From Antedon mediterranea (taxonomy: Eukaryota > Echinodermata > Crinoidea > Comatulida > Antedonidae): 64,000 bases of DNA. The stretch is from the NCBI RefSeq assembly GCF_964355755.1, contig NC_092673.1, forward strand, positions 3,911,001-3,975,000, given 5' to 3'. Positions within the stretch are counted from its first letter, which is position 1. Each line of letters begins with the position of its first letter. This document shows, piece by piece, positions 47,684 through 60,300 of the stretch. The notes under the pieces were generated by a model. That model was not told where the DNA came from, ran no database searches, and saw nothing but the letters and a program-made list of their open reading frames with translations. Both the position numbers and the translations under genes were made by a program.

Positions 47684-49344
47684 CTAATCTTTTCTAATTA
47701 TTTTTTTGTTTTGCTTTACTTTAAATTCTTTAAACATAATAACATAATTGGTTTTTATTTTTTTATCTATCTATCAATCAAACATAGATAATACTGTTAA
47801 ATTCAAAACTTCTGTTAAATTGTTATCGCGGTTATTTATGGACATTTTTTTCTTATTTATTTATTTTCTGTAATTTATTATTAATATATTGTAAAATGAA
47901 TTAAAATTAGTTTATGCAAAAATATAACAAAATATGGATGTTAAAAATTATGATAAAATACCAAAGAAATGGATAATTTGCATATTCTGACATTCTAGCC
48001 AATTTAAACTGTTGTTATTTGGTGCAAATTTATTTTTTTTAATTCTTGCACTATCTTATATCAATCACATCACATTCTTTATGTTCAGTATTATTTTTTC
48101 TTGAAAATATTTTTTCTTCTTTTTTTTAAATTTCTTCTCAAACTAAATTTTTTATTTTAACAATTTAAGTACAATTTTAACTATTTTATTGACATTTTAA
48201 TAACTATTTGACTATTAATTTTAACAAACTCAATTAGTATAAGTTTCATTAAAACGATTAAATAAATGCTTATTTCCCAAAATAAATATACAGTAAGGAA
48301 ATCATCATTTTCGGCAAATGTGTAATGACAATGATTTTCCGTATAAAATGCAAATTGCCATAGAGAGCAAGTTGACTTATTGTTTAGAGGTGTATGATAT
48401 AGAGGATTTTTGTAACAATATATATTTATATGAAAATGTATTTAAATGTTTTATATTTAGTTTTGTAAGTGTGTGCTGTATTGTTTATATATATAATATG
48501 GTTATTATTTTGGTGGAAAGGAAAAAGTATGTTTGACCACAAGAATAGCACAGCTTGTATACTACATCAGTTATTTTACAAATGATGTTGCCTCATCAGT
48601 TTTGAACAGCTATGGTCCTGGTTTGCATACTATACATGTAATGTTCACATGATTCACATTTTAAAGAATCCAGCACAAAGTAGAGCCCCCCCCCCCCCCC
48701 CCTGTATTATCTGTATTATGTCATCTAGGGCTTAAGTCCTCCACTTATGTACATATACAAATAAAAAATAAATACAACTCATAGGTTTCTTCTAATCGTT
48801 ATTAAGTGCAGTATTATATTATAAGTAAAAACACCTCATATTGGGACAAAATTTATTTATATTTGGCTTTTTATACTTTGCTTTTTTATTAGAAATATTT
48901 TACAGTAGCTTTTAAGTCTCATAAATTGTATTGTAGATTTATGTGTTTACTTTCTTTTAATTTTATAAAAGCTTAATTTTTTACCTGGACACGGAACAAT
49001 GATTTTGTATGCAATGCTTCCTGTATTCATATCATTTATTTTTCTACTAAAGTTCATTTTTATTTAGTTTTATTTATTTAAACAATTTGTTCTCATTTTG
49101 TGTAAAGTGTACGCATAATTTTTAGCAACCCGATATTTGTTTATATAATTGTATAACAATGATTTTTAAAATTCATTGTAATAAAATTAAGAATGGCAAG
49201 CTATTAAATGAATCAATAATTTTTACCCACCAATATTTTAAGAACGTTTTAGTCAATCATGACATGATTTTATTTTTATAAATTATTAGATATAAAACAT
49301 TTGTTTTAATGTTAAAGATTTGAAGGAAATTTAAGTAAGGAAAT

Positions 49345-49712
49345 GTATCTACCCTGAATATATTTTACCTACCCTGGATATATTTTACCCACCCTGGATG
49401 TATTTTACCTACCCAGGATATATTTTACCTACCCTGGATATATTTTACCCACCCTGGATATATTTTACCTACCCTGGATATATTTTACCCACCCTGGATA
49501 TATTTTACCTACCCTGGATACATTGTACCCACCCTGGATACATTGTACCCACCCTGGATACATTGTACCCACCCTGGATATATTTTACCTACCCTGGATA
49601 TATTTTACCCACCCTGGATATATTTTTACCTACCTTGGATATATTTAACCTACCCTGGATATATTTTACCCACCCTGGATATATTTTACCTACCCTGGAT
49701 ATATTTTACCTA
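49345..49712. repeat. 20-bp minisatellite (ACCCTGGATATATTTTACCY)
   Basis: About 18 copies of a 20-base unit, with a sub-block of three to four copies reading GATACATTGTACC. Confidence 0.95.
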
Positions 49713-50225
49713 TTACATTTATTTTGTTAAATTATATTCCACACAAAAGTGAACAGGGAGGTCTTTTATTGGAGGGGTATTTTATTGGCATTTTGAATAC
49801 TAAATTACTATCAAGATGAGTTTAATTTCAGTTTGAAATACAATTTTAGAAAATGAATAAGAACTGTACACAGAACCATATTGGTTAGATTAGAGATCTT
49901 GTACAGTTATTACTATATACATATTATGATGCACTATTTGTCAACTGTCTAATTCCAAATAACAGGGTTAAATATAAAACATAATTTATAGTGCCTTTTC
50001 TGTATAAATGATTTCTTCTTTTCAAACTTCATGTGATAAACAACTTATTCTGTCTGTAGTATAAACAATGGTACAAATTCCAGTAAAAATAGATATTTTA
50101 TTATTCTATAGATGTGTGTACATAATTTAATAATTATGGAAAGAGCAATGTTATTTTTGCAGTATATATGTATCATAATGCTGGAACGTTTTTATGTAAA
50201 AATTATTGAAATTATGTGTGCTATC

Positions 50226-50231
50226 AATAAA
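50226..50231 (+). terminator. Possible distal polyadenylation signal of the xylosyltransferase-like gene
   Basis: AATAAA followed by a TG-rich stretch (ATATGTGTGTTGTGG) fits a poly(A) site, 280 bases before the RPP30 start. Earlier candidates lie at 46431 (at the edge of a MITE) and 47312. Which is used is unknown. Confidence 0.3.
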
Positions 50232-50507
50232 TTTGAAGTAAAAAGATAAATATGTGTGTTGTGGCATTTTCATCTATTCTATTTTATGTGATAATATTGT
50301 TGTATTATTATATCATTGGCACTAGACTAGACTTTAATTTGTGCAATGAATGAAACAATAAAAAGGAGAGAAAAATATTTAAATGATTAAATAAAAATCA
50401 GTTGATTATTACAAGAAAACCTAGTCAGCATTACAGTAATATACAGTATTTGACACTTTAGGCGCGCCATACGTGTCGGAACATAAACAAGTTGAACACG
50501 TGAAAAC

Positions 50508-53500
50508 ATGGCCAAGTTTCACGATCTAAATATTCCTTTTACAACAGATAAAAAACAGCTACAGAAGCTAATTGGAAGTGCTGCGAACGGTTTGTTTATT
50601 TGAATAAAATTAAATAATATGCTATGAATAATTAACTAAAGAAAACATTGTTGTAATGATTTAATGATTTATAGAATCAAGTAGAGGCCTAGGCTACTAC
50701 GTAGCTCTACTTTTAGGGAGGCTAGCGAATCCATCCAAGGGAAGCCGGCGGTACTCCCGGCTTGTGCAGGCCTAGGCTAGGTAGGCCTTACTGGTCAACA
50801 TGTATGTTTAACCATGGAGGTAAAAATTACCTCCACCATGGTTAAACCATCTTCATTATTCTATACTTTTAGCTCAAATCCAAAAATAAATGTTGTCTCT
50901 TTTTTTATTTATATTTTATATTAATTAATATTTAATAATAATATTTAATATTTGTCTTTTTGTTCATTTTATATTATAATAGTAAAATTTAATCAATGCC
51001 TTAGAATTTTCAAATGCCAATACAACCCATCCAATCCAGAAAATCTATAAAATTTAATATAATATTTTATTATTAGGCTTATTATATATAAAATAATATT
51101 ATAATTATTAATAAATATTTTTGCAGTTGGTTATGAAGTAGTAGCTGTCAATCATGTTGTGAGAGATAAGAAAGGGGTGAGTTTAAATACTCTGATTCAG
51201 AATTGAAATTCCAGCATTGTTCTGATTGACTAAATTTTTAATCAATATTTTGTTCTTTATTTCTGCATAAAAACATTGTAAAGTTTTACTGTTATATGTA
51301 CGACATAAAATAAACAAAAACAAATATGATATTAATAATTGATTAATTTTTTGCAGTTAAAGAATGCTCCTGGACCAGTAGAACTACAGAATATTGACAT
51401 TGCAAACTTGAAGGTTGGTTATGAACTAGTTTCATTTTTTAATTCAAAGTTCAAATTGAATGCGTTGTACCTATCTCTTTTTAACATGTTTCAATTCCAC
51501 ATGTCATTTTTCTAAACTTTAAAACAACTGTCATATCAACTATTTGCAGGTTAAAGGTAGAAGTCTTCAACAGCTGTCAAGAGTTACGCTTATTTTAAAG
51601 GACAACACAACGTTTGCAAGGATGGTAATATTTGGTCTCTTAAACATGTACTAACTTTTGTAGCTTGTGGCGACTAGGACCCAGTGAAATAATAACAGTT
51701 GCCAACGCACTTATTCCTTGGTCAATATCAATGTTTCAGCTTAACTGTTATTGTCTCTACTGATAAAGTTCGGAAAATGAACTTAGCAAATTCCACTTCT
51801 AACTGTAAATTCTTTGGATATTTACCTTTTTTCTTTCTTCTACGTTGACACCTTTTTTGATTTTTATTCCTTTCTCTAAGCATTGTTAAACCATACATGG
51901 TAAAAAGCACCTTATAAATATTATACAGTCAACTCTCCCAATAGCGGACACCTATTGGCTGGCCCGATACTGTATGTCTGGAAAGTCTGGTATTTAGAAT
52001 GTGTTTTTAATGGTAAAAACACATTTGGGACCTTTTGAACCTTTCTTATAAAAAGTCTGTTTTTTGGGAGAGTTTGCCGTTTTAAGAGAGTCCGGTATTG
52101 GGAGAGTTGACTGTAATAATAATTATTATCATAAAAGATTATTATTACTTTTCTTATTATGATATTAATACTATACAGGATACCTTTCTTTAGTCAACAG
52201 ACAATGCCATTCAATCATATGATTTGCTCGCTGTTCAACCAACAACAGACAAACTGTTCTTGTTGGCATGTACCCAATTGGAAGTAGATATTATATCACT
52301 GGACTTCACACAGCGGCTTCCATTTTTTATGAAATACCATCCTGTCAGAGCTGTAAGTTCTTAACAGTCTTAATGAATGTACTGGACTACCCTTCAAACT
52401 ATAATGTAGCAATCTTTGCCAAATTTGAAATACAATTTCAATGTACAGTACAACCTACATTTTACGTATAGTACAGAACCAAAAGAATAAGGTAAGAAAT
52501 GAGATTTCTAAAATCCAAGTTGACCTTAAATTGACCCCCAAATATGTAGATTGTAGCTAAAAAGGCGGCCATGTTTGCCTACTTTACTTACAGCATGCAG
52601 CTGTCAAGAGCTAGCCCTAGACTACTAAAATTTATGCCAAGCTAGTCCTCGCATCTAGGTAGGCCTAGCATACTAGAAAAGCATATGCAGTCTTTGTGGT
52701 TTGTTGTTAAATTTTGCCCTCAATGTAAGAAAATAGTACACTACTGTATGTATTAAAATGACTAAAAACGATGACGTCATCGGTCAATTTATGCGTACGT
52801 ACAATCCAGGGATGGTAAAATCAGGGTATTGTAGTGTAGAACTATGAAATGTTTTGGTTTTGGTACAGTTGAAGGGTTGAGATTTCATTGGTACTTAAAC
52901 TATGTTTTTATTATTAGTTTTTCCACATAAATACATCACACATAAGTGATGATAAGAATGGTCTTATTTTTCTCTAGGCTCAGGATAGAGGTGTACATTT
53001 TGAGATCATCTATACACCAGCCATCAACAACACCACTGCACGGCGAAACATTATCGGCAATGCACATGCATTAGTGGCAGTTAACAACGGAAAGAATGTT
53101 ATCATTTCAAGCCAAGCTGAAAGAGTCAGTGATTTATTTTTACTATTATTATATTATTATTATTTACATTTATTTCCACTTTATTATGTGAAATAAATAT
53201 ACAGCTTTGTATACAGTATTGAGTTTTGGTCTGTAAAGCTCTGTCTTCACTATCAAACTAGTTTGACAAAAAAAGTATGGTTTGCCCAAATGTGGTAGTG
53301 ATATGCTCAAATATGGTAGTGATATGACATCATCATGTCCATAAATGGGTACATTTTTTTTTCACATAAAGTTTGATAGTGTAGACAGAGCTTAAAACTG
53401 GTAGTAATCCATAACATGCTTTCATAGATGGATGAATCTAGTGCAGGAAACATAATAGGTGTATTTTAACCTTTATTGTTACCCAGAGTATATTTTCCTG

Positions 53501-55030
53501 TCAAACTACTACCATGTGCCTATTATAATAGTAGCTTAGAAATAAATACTATTATAATTTGTTTAATCTTATTGTTACATTTTCTGCTGTAGGTAATGGA
53601 GATACGATCACCATATGATGTTGCCAACCTGTATCCTTTTTGTGCTGTAAATAGCTGCTGTATATAGCTGCTGTCTATAGCTGCTGTCTATAGCTGCTGT
53701 ATATAGCTGCTCTCTATAGCTGCTGTCTATAGCTGCTGTATATAGCTGCTCTCTATAGCTGCTGTCTAAAGCTGCTGTATATAGATGCTGTATATAGCTG
53801 CTGTCTATAGCTGCTGTATATAGCTGCTGTATATAGCTGCTGTATATAGCTGCTCTCTATAGCTGCTGTATATAGCTGCTGTATATAGCTGCTGTATATA
53901 GATGCTGTATATAGCTGCTGTATATAGCTGCTGTCTATAGCTGCTGTATATAGCTGCTGTATATAGATGCTGTATATAGCTGCTGTATATAGATGCTGTA
54001 TATAGCTGCTGTCTATAGCTGCTGTCTATAGCTGCTGTCTATAGCTGCTGTATATAGCTGCTGTATATATCTGCTGTATATAGCTGCTGTATATAGCTGA
54101 TGTATATATCTGTTGTATATAGCTGTTGTATATAGCTGCTGCATATATCTGCTGTATATAGCTGCTGTATATGGCTGCTGTATATAGCTACTGTATATGG
54201 CTGCTGTCTATAGCTGCTGTATATAGCTGCTGTCTATAGCTGCTGTCTATAGCTGCTGTATATATCTGCTGTATATTGCTGATGTATATAGCTGATGTAT
54301 ATAGCTGCTGCATATAGCTGCTGCATATAGCTGCTGTATATATAGCTGCTGTATATAGTTGCAGTATATAGCTGCTGTCTATAGCTGCTGTATATAGCTG
54401 CTGTATATAGTTGCTGTCTAAAGCTGCTGTATATATAGCTGCTGTATATATTTATATTTTCCTTCATGTGATATTCAGCGGCCTGTTGTTTGGTTTGAGT
54501 GAAAGCCAATGTAAAAATGCATTATCAAGGAACTGTAGGGCTTTACTTATGCATGCCAGTGAGTATTTTTACCTTCATTTATTTTACTACTAATTTTAGA
54601 TATATTTTGAAGTTATTGTTATTAATTTAAAGCCTAAATAACATATCTAAATGAAATGATATATAAAATGTATACTAAATGTTCTTCTGAATGTCTTATG
54701 TCCAAAAAACATATTTCATATTGAAAAGAAAAATTGGGTAGCTCTTAAGCCTGCCTCACTACACTACAATTTATCAAAACTATTTTTGTTATTGTTTTAT
54801 TCTATTCAGTTTGATAAATAATACAATTCAAAGATTTTACTCATTTATTTTATTTAGTTTCTAGAAAATCTGTTCGATCAACATTGTCAGTTAGAAGAAT
54901 TGAAGAACTAGCACCTAAAGAATGCTGGAAAGTAGAGGCCAACGACCCAGAGAATATTGTAAAACAAACGAAGACATCAGAAGAAGATGACGGCGACGTG
55001 GGAAGACCAAAAAAGAAGAGGAAAAGATGA
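50508..55030 (+). CDS. RPP30: RNase P/MRP protein subunit p30 (RPP30), complete, 9 exons
   Basis: RPP30 is a TIM-barrel-like protein of nuclear RNase P and RNase MRP, which process the 5' ends of pre-tRNA and pre-rRNA. Exons: 50508-50589, 51127-51176, 51357-51413, 51550-51624, 52194-52352, 52978-53124, 53593-53630, 54479-54558, 54858-55030. They total 861 bases (286 aa plus stop); human RPP30 is about 268 aa. Recognisable family segments: MAKFHDLNIP at the start, GYEVVAVNH, LSRVTLILKD, LLACTQLEVDIISLDFTQR, FEIIYTPAI, NVIISSQAER, then PYDVANLGLLFGLSES (nearly identical to the human segment) and NCRALLMHA. The tail PKKKRKR at the very C-terminus looks like a nuclear localisation signal. The start is the first ATG after a short leader. 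It lies downstream of, and in tandem with, the xylosyltransferase-like gene. Confidence 0.95.
50806..50848. repeat. Hairpin-forming inverted repeat in RPP30 intron 1
   Basis: GTTTAACCATGGAGGTAA and TTACCTCCACCATGGTTAAA are almost perfect complements around a three-base spacer. Confidence 0.75.
51926..52113. mobile_element. Tigger/pogo-like MITE in RPP30 intron 4, TSD TA
   Basis: CAGTCAACTCTCCCAATAG at the left and TATTGGGAGAGTTGACTG at the right, flanked by TA. This is the same TIR type as 5614-5947. Confidence 0.8.
53237..53392. mobile_element. MITE family 1 in RPP30 intron 6, TSD TAA
   Basis: AGCTCTGTCTTCACTATCAA ... GATAGTGTAGACAGAGCT flanked by TAA on both sides; two core units. Confidence 0.85.
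53631..54478 (+). other. RPP30: U12-type (minor spliceosome) intron in RPP30
   Basis: The 5' splice site reads GTATCCTTTTT, a perfect match to the U12-type GT-AG donor consensus (GTATCCTTT). The 3' end has TTTTCCTTCAT at 54457-54467, close to the U12 branch-site consensus TTTTCCTTAAC, with the presumed branch A 12 bases before the AG. The other RPP30 introns have ordinary U2-like donors. The intron splits the Leu codon in VANL|GLLFG (phase 2). Nearly all of its 848 bases are a 13-bp minisatellite. Confidence 0.85.
53645..54450. repeat. 13-bp minisatellite (AGCTGCTGTATAT) filling a U12-type intron
   Basis: Roughly 60 units of 13 bases with GTCTAT/GTATAT/CTCTAT variants and occasional 15-base units. 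It leaves only about 14 bases at the 5' end and 28 at the 3' end of the intron, the parts that carry the splice signals. Confidence 0.95.
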
Positions 55031-55323
55031 GAATAAATTGACATGTGATCGTGATATAGAAGATGATGATGATATGCAGTAAGACGACATCCGAGTAGTG
55101 GGATGTATGATTGGTGTTAGTTAGGAGGTCATTAAGGTCACCAAACCAGTCAGGTGCAACGGACATGTCTTTGGCCTTTTTTTAACATCAATTTTGCTGT
55201 TGAATGCAAACTGTATAGTTTGGTTGTATATATGTATTAAAACATCAAGAGCATTTGGTTTTATCATGGCTTTATTTTGTTTTGTAAGACTCGTATTGAT
55301 TTCAATTCATACAATATCATAAT

Positions 55324-55329
55324 AATAAA
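55324..55329 (+). terminator. RPP30: Candidate polyadenylation signal (AATAAA) for RPP30
   Basis: AATAAA about 295 bases after the stop codon, followed within 20 bases by further AATAAA-like copies. An earlier AATAAA lies at about 55033, just after the stop, and seems too close. Confidence 0.4.
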
Positions 55330-55429
55330 CTAGTTTAATAAATAAAATTGCATATAAATACAATGAAAAGTACAATACTATTTGTTGTCGAGTGATGAAC
55401 CTTGCTATGTAATATTACATGACTGAATT

Positions 55430-56085
55430 TCCAGTGAACAACACTGCAATTGGCACACTAATAGCAGAGAACAGCCGAGACAAATAACACCCAGAAAACA
55501 ACCCCATGACAACTGTAACACCCCAGGGCAACCACCAAGACAACAAACCCCAGGGAACCACAAAAAAAACAACCCCCATAACAACTGTAACACTCATACA
55601 ACAACCACCCTAGGGCAACCACCTAGACAACAACCCCCATGTCAACTGTAACACCCATACAACTCCCCCTAGGACAACTGTACCACCTAGACAACTACCC
55701 CCAGGACAACTGTACCACCTAGATAACCACCCCCTAGGACAACTGTACCACCTAGACAACTACCCCCAGGAGAACTAACACCCAGACAACTGTACCACCT
55801 AGACAACTAATCCCAGGACAACTGTACCACCTAGACAACTACCCCCTAGGACAACTGTACCACCTAGACAACTACCCCCAGGAGAACTAACACCCAGAAA
55901 ACTGTACCACCTAGGACAACTGTACCACCTAGACAACTACCCCCAGGAGAACTAACACCCAGACAACTGTACCACCTAGACAACTGTACCACCTAGACAA
56001 CTACCCCTAGGACAACTGTACCACCTAGACAACTACCCCCAGGACAACTGTACCACCTAGACGAGAACTGTAACATCCAGACAAC
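55430..56085. repeat. About 32-bp C/A-rich minisatellite
   Basis: Irregular units of the type ACAACTGTACCACCTAGA + CAACTACCCCCAGG, more regular in the 3' half. A retroelement-like tail (GCGCTCTATAAATCTTATC) follows at 56092-56140. Confidence 0.85.
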
Positions 56086-56514
56086 TACCTCCTTGAGCAC
56101 TTTGTGGATATATGCGCTCTATAAATCTTATCTTATCTACCCCAGGACAACTTTAATACCCAGAAAACTATATCCAGGACAACTAGAATACCTAATAATG
56201 TGGTCGTTCCTGGGATGGCCTGTAAATATATAATATAATACAGTAGTAAGAAAGTTCAAATTGGGATATAAACTCAGTTTTTAAAAAAAAGCTGGTATAT
56301 AGAACTTTTTGTAATGAATTTTTTAATAAAATAAATCAAAATATTTCACAGCGTACAAATTCAAACACATTATGTTGCATATTACAATACAATAATAAAA
56401 ATATCTTTATTCAACAAATAACTATTAAATTAATTGTGCTGAAAATAATCATATCAGAGCAGATTTTAAAGTGTCTTTCCATTTTTGATAAATATAAAAC
56501 TATTCAAATACACT

Positions 56515-56770
56515 ATAAACCAATGTATTACAGTGCAATATAACCATGTACAGTATTACAATGCAATATAACCATTGTTATAATACAATATTATTACCAA
56601 TGTATTTATTACAATGCAATATAACCATTGTTATAATACAATATTATTACCAATGTATTTATTACAATGCAATATAACCAATGTAATACAATAAAATATT
56701 ACCAATTTATTATAATACAGTATAACAAATATATTACAATATTACTGTACCAATGTATTACAATACAAGA
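56515..56770. repeat. AT-rich tandem repeat, unit about 53 bases
   Basis: Copies of TTACAATGCAATATAACCAT and TATTATTACCAATGTATT alternate, with shorter variants at both ends. Confidence 0.75.
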
Positions 56771-57304
56771 AAAGAGTAGACCTTTTTAAAATACATTTTA
56801 TTAAATAAATATACAATCCATATATATACAAATCCAAAGGCAAATTACTGAAAATAATGACAATGCTGTGTGTATCAGTGGCTGGTATATAAATAAGTTT
56901 TATGAATAAATATATAATCCACATATATAATTTTGCATTTATTTGGCAACTAAAGAGCATTAAATTAAAATAAAAAATTGCTTAAATAGTAGGATAGAGG
57001 TTTTGGCCTCTTATTGTTTATCGACCTAGGTCTCTTTTACGATTTACCAAATATGGTAACGATAACTAAAGTTGTATACTGAGCCTATATGGATGCATAG
57101 ATTACTTCTTTTGCATAAATTACCATCTCTTTCAGTTTACAAAACAAAAACTTGTCAAGTATTGCACAAGACACTCAAACGAGTGAATGCGCTGCTTACA
57201 CAGCATTTAAACATATAAACCAATCTGTATTGACAATATACTGATTTCCAAAACTCTCATACCCTTGTTACCCTTATGTATACGGACGTTGCCCAAACTG
57301 CCTA

Positions 57305-57310
57305 TTTATT
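57305..57310 (-). terminator. Candidate polyadenylation signal (AATAAA) for the EEP gene
   Basis: AATAAA on the minus strand, 54 bases after the stop codon. The motif is common by chance in such AT-rich DNA. Confidence 0.4.
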
Positions 57311-57363
57311 TCAACCACAGTACGCATTCAGTGTGAAAACCAAGCAATTATAGTTAGTCTTCA

Positions 57364-60300
57364 TTAACCTGGACTAGCTTCCTTTATCGTTGCTTGTACT
57401 GCAACATGGTCTGAGCTAGCCTTGCGATTCCATTGCTCATCGTTTAACAGAGAAATGTCTTTTATTTCAAGATGTTTTGGTAAACGAACAAATATATAAT
57501 CAATCTGTAAAAAAAGTTTTGGTATTAATTATATACGTAGCAAGCATTATAACTTTTTTTGATAGATGAGTGGAGTTATGGCTTGGTGGTTATGATGCTT
57601 GGCTACAAATCCAAGGGTCCTGTCATGTCAGGATTTTTTTAAATGACAAATTACAACTCCACTCCCAAAGACTTGTAATAAGACTTTGTTTATGTAGAGC
57701 ATCTTGTGTGTTTGTCTTCTGAACCAGATTGCCACCTCTAGGAAGGATAGTGAATGAATTTGCTTATGGTTATCTTTGGCAATTTGCCTAAATAAATAAA
57801 AAGAACAAAATGTACTTACACGTTTCCTAAGATGTTTATCAAGTCTGTTAAATGTAAGACCATCATCCCTTTTCTCATTTCCTTGGTATACACCAGGGGT
57901 ATCAGGCCTAAAGAAAAAATATGCAAGTTCAAATAATGTTCAAAATGTTACCTTGCCCATGCACAGTTATGATTTGATCGAACTGCTCCCACAATTTCTT
58001 GTGATAGTACTGTGGTAATTAATTCTATTGTGTTTTAAAAAGCCTTGGGTGTGATATGCCAATGATGTTGTGATCGTGTGGTAAAATGGTAGCTCAAATG
58101 TACAATATTTTTATGGCCTAAAGCTCTGTCTACACTATCGAACTTTATGTGGCAAAAAAGTGTGATGTGCTCATATATGGAGGTGGTATGCCCAAATATG
58201 GTAGTGATATGACATCATCATGTCCATTATGGGCACATCACATTTTTTTTGTCACATAAAGTTTGATAGTGTGGACAAAGCTTAATAATGGTTAACAAAT
58301 TACCTTGGTTCCTTGTAGAACACTCTCCATGCGTCTTTCAATTCACTTGTCCACACACCATTAATATCAGTTTTACCAGATAAAAACCTGAAAGACATTT
58401 GATTGATTGTATTCATTTGGTTCACATCAAATCCTCAAGTATAACAAACAAATGATAATATCTTAACAAGTACTACAATATCCATATGGCTAGGGCCTAT
58501 TTAAAGGGTTCTGTCTGTATGTATGGCTCTAACTTGAATTGCACTATGTAATTACTTTAATGCTTACTGTATAGGCTTGCTGTGTGGTTCATCATTGAAA
58601 TCTCCTAATAGGATAGCAGGTCCTTTAACTGCACTAATATAATTCCAGATTTCCAAGACAGATCTCAGCCTAGCAGATGCACTGAGTGAAAGGTGGGTCA
58701 CAAACACATGAACCTAAACATTATAAAAGGGTGTAAGAAAATAGATATCGATCATCCATATTAAAAGGTTAAACATTTTTCAACACGAAAGAGAAAGAAG
58801 GAACAGATTATGTATTAACAATTGCCAAGTGTATAATGTAAAAATGCTGTATTGTAAATAAACGTGGGGCACAAGAGGTAAGGGGAAAATGTTTTTGAAT
58901 TTTATGGCATCAATTATCATAGTAGACTGTTCTAAAACTTTGTGTCAAAAAGACTTTTAAGCAGACACAGGATTTTGAATGTTTAACTATTTAAGTAAGA
59001 TCATGGATAAACTAGAATCATACAGGAGGAATTACATTTTTTCTTAGTGGAGTTAAGAGTTGCGAGTTACAACCCTGGCACTAGGTAAGGATTGAACCCC
59101 AGACCTTGGGATTAGAAAGCAAGCATGTTAACCACCAAGCTACAGCTCTACATTAACTTACAGCACCAATATCAGGAATAATAATCTCAGCTCGGAGACA
59201 GATTCTTTGATGGACAGAATCATCGGCATCTGAAAAATTCCTTAAAAAAAGGAAACTTTATGTGAAAAAAAAATTTGATGTGCCCATATATGGACAAGAT
59301 GTCATACCACTACCATTTAAGCATCACTACCATACCATCACTACACAAATTTCAACCCAGCCTAATTGCGCCACCCTAGCTACATCTTTGAATTAATAAT
59401 AAAAAATTAAATACAAAGTTTGGGAATGGATTTTATACATCTCGGTAAATTGAGGTAACTATTATTGACATATTTAGTACCTTGATAATAGGATATAGTC
59501 ATGTGCTACAATAGGATGTTTGGAAAATATCGCTAAACCTTCTTCAACTCTTACTAGATCCTGTGAGAAATAGGAAACGGCGGGTTGGTACACAAACTGT
59601 AGTAAAATAAAGTGAATTTTAAAATTACTGTAAGATTACTGTAAATTTGATTTTTTGGTTTTTGTCACCAACTATAACATTAATGACCACAACCTCTATC
59701 CCATACTTTGGGATACATCAATTCAGGGAACATCCCTATTAAGGGTTATTCACATCTGTTCCAGCGCCGGCAAATCAAATTGAATGCAAATGTTTCGTTT
59801 TCACAATGCTCCATGAGGCCATGCGCCAAACGATATGCGAGTAGCCGCGTGAAAACAACACCTTGACGTTCAATTTTATTTGGACCGAAAATGTGACAAA
59901 CTAAAAAAGGTAATATAATAAAGTGCAATGAAATATAGTCTTGTCGAAATGATGGTGATGATTGTAACACCTGATATGTAAATTCCATTTACTTACCTGG
60001 TAGCCAGGTAAATAGTTAGCAAGGTGTTGCACCTGAGCGGGTCCAAGTTCCTTCCCATTTAATTGGTCAAATCGAACTTCCTGAAACCCTATAATATCAC
60101 TTTGACTGCCTGCAACCAACTGTACAGTAATATAAGTAATATATTTATATAATAATAGTTTTAATATATAACTGTATAGCATTATAACATACTGTATTTA
60201 AAAAGAAATTGGAACATTTTTATTTAATTTAATAATTTCAGTTGTCCTTGTTCTTACTACAATAGAACCCCTTATTTAGGATATTCTTAATATGGGCCAC

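Larger units (their letters stand above)
46130..50507. other. 3' region of the xylosyltransferase-like gene and spacer to RPP30
   Basis: It holds a family 1 MITE (46436), a possible alternative last exon (47650), a run of 17 C (48686-48702) and a 20-bp minisatellite. No other gene is recognised. Confidence 0.5.
55031..57363. other. Convergent spacer between RPP30 and the EEP gene
   Basis: It holds two minisatellites and a short dispersed repeat at 56829-56884 (TGCTGTGTGTATCAGTGGCT). No gene is seen. Confidence 0.5.

Noticed and set aside
48318-48536. 72-codon open stretch starting with ATG downstream of the xylosyltransferase-like gene
   Set aside because: No family resemblance or clear gene signals; AT-rich chance reading is more likely.
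49398-49752. Tyr/Pro/Trp-rich repeat peptide
   Set aside because: Translation of the 20-bp minisatellite; the same peptide appears in two frames.
54234-54509. Minus-strand Tyr/Ser/Ala-rich repeat peptide
   Set aside because: Lies in the 13-bp minisatellite of an RPP30 intron.
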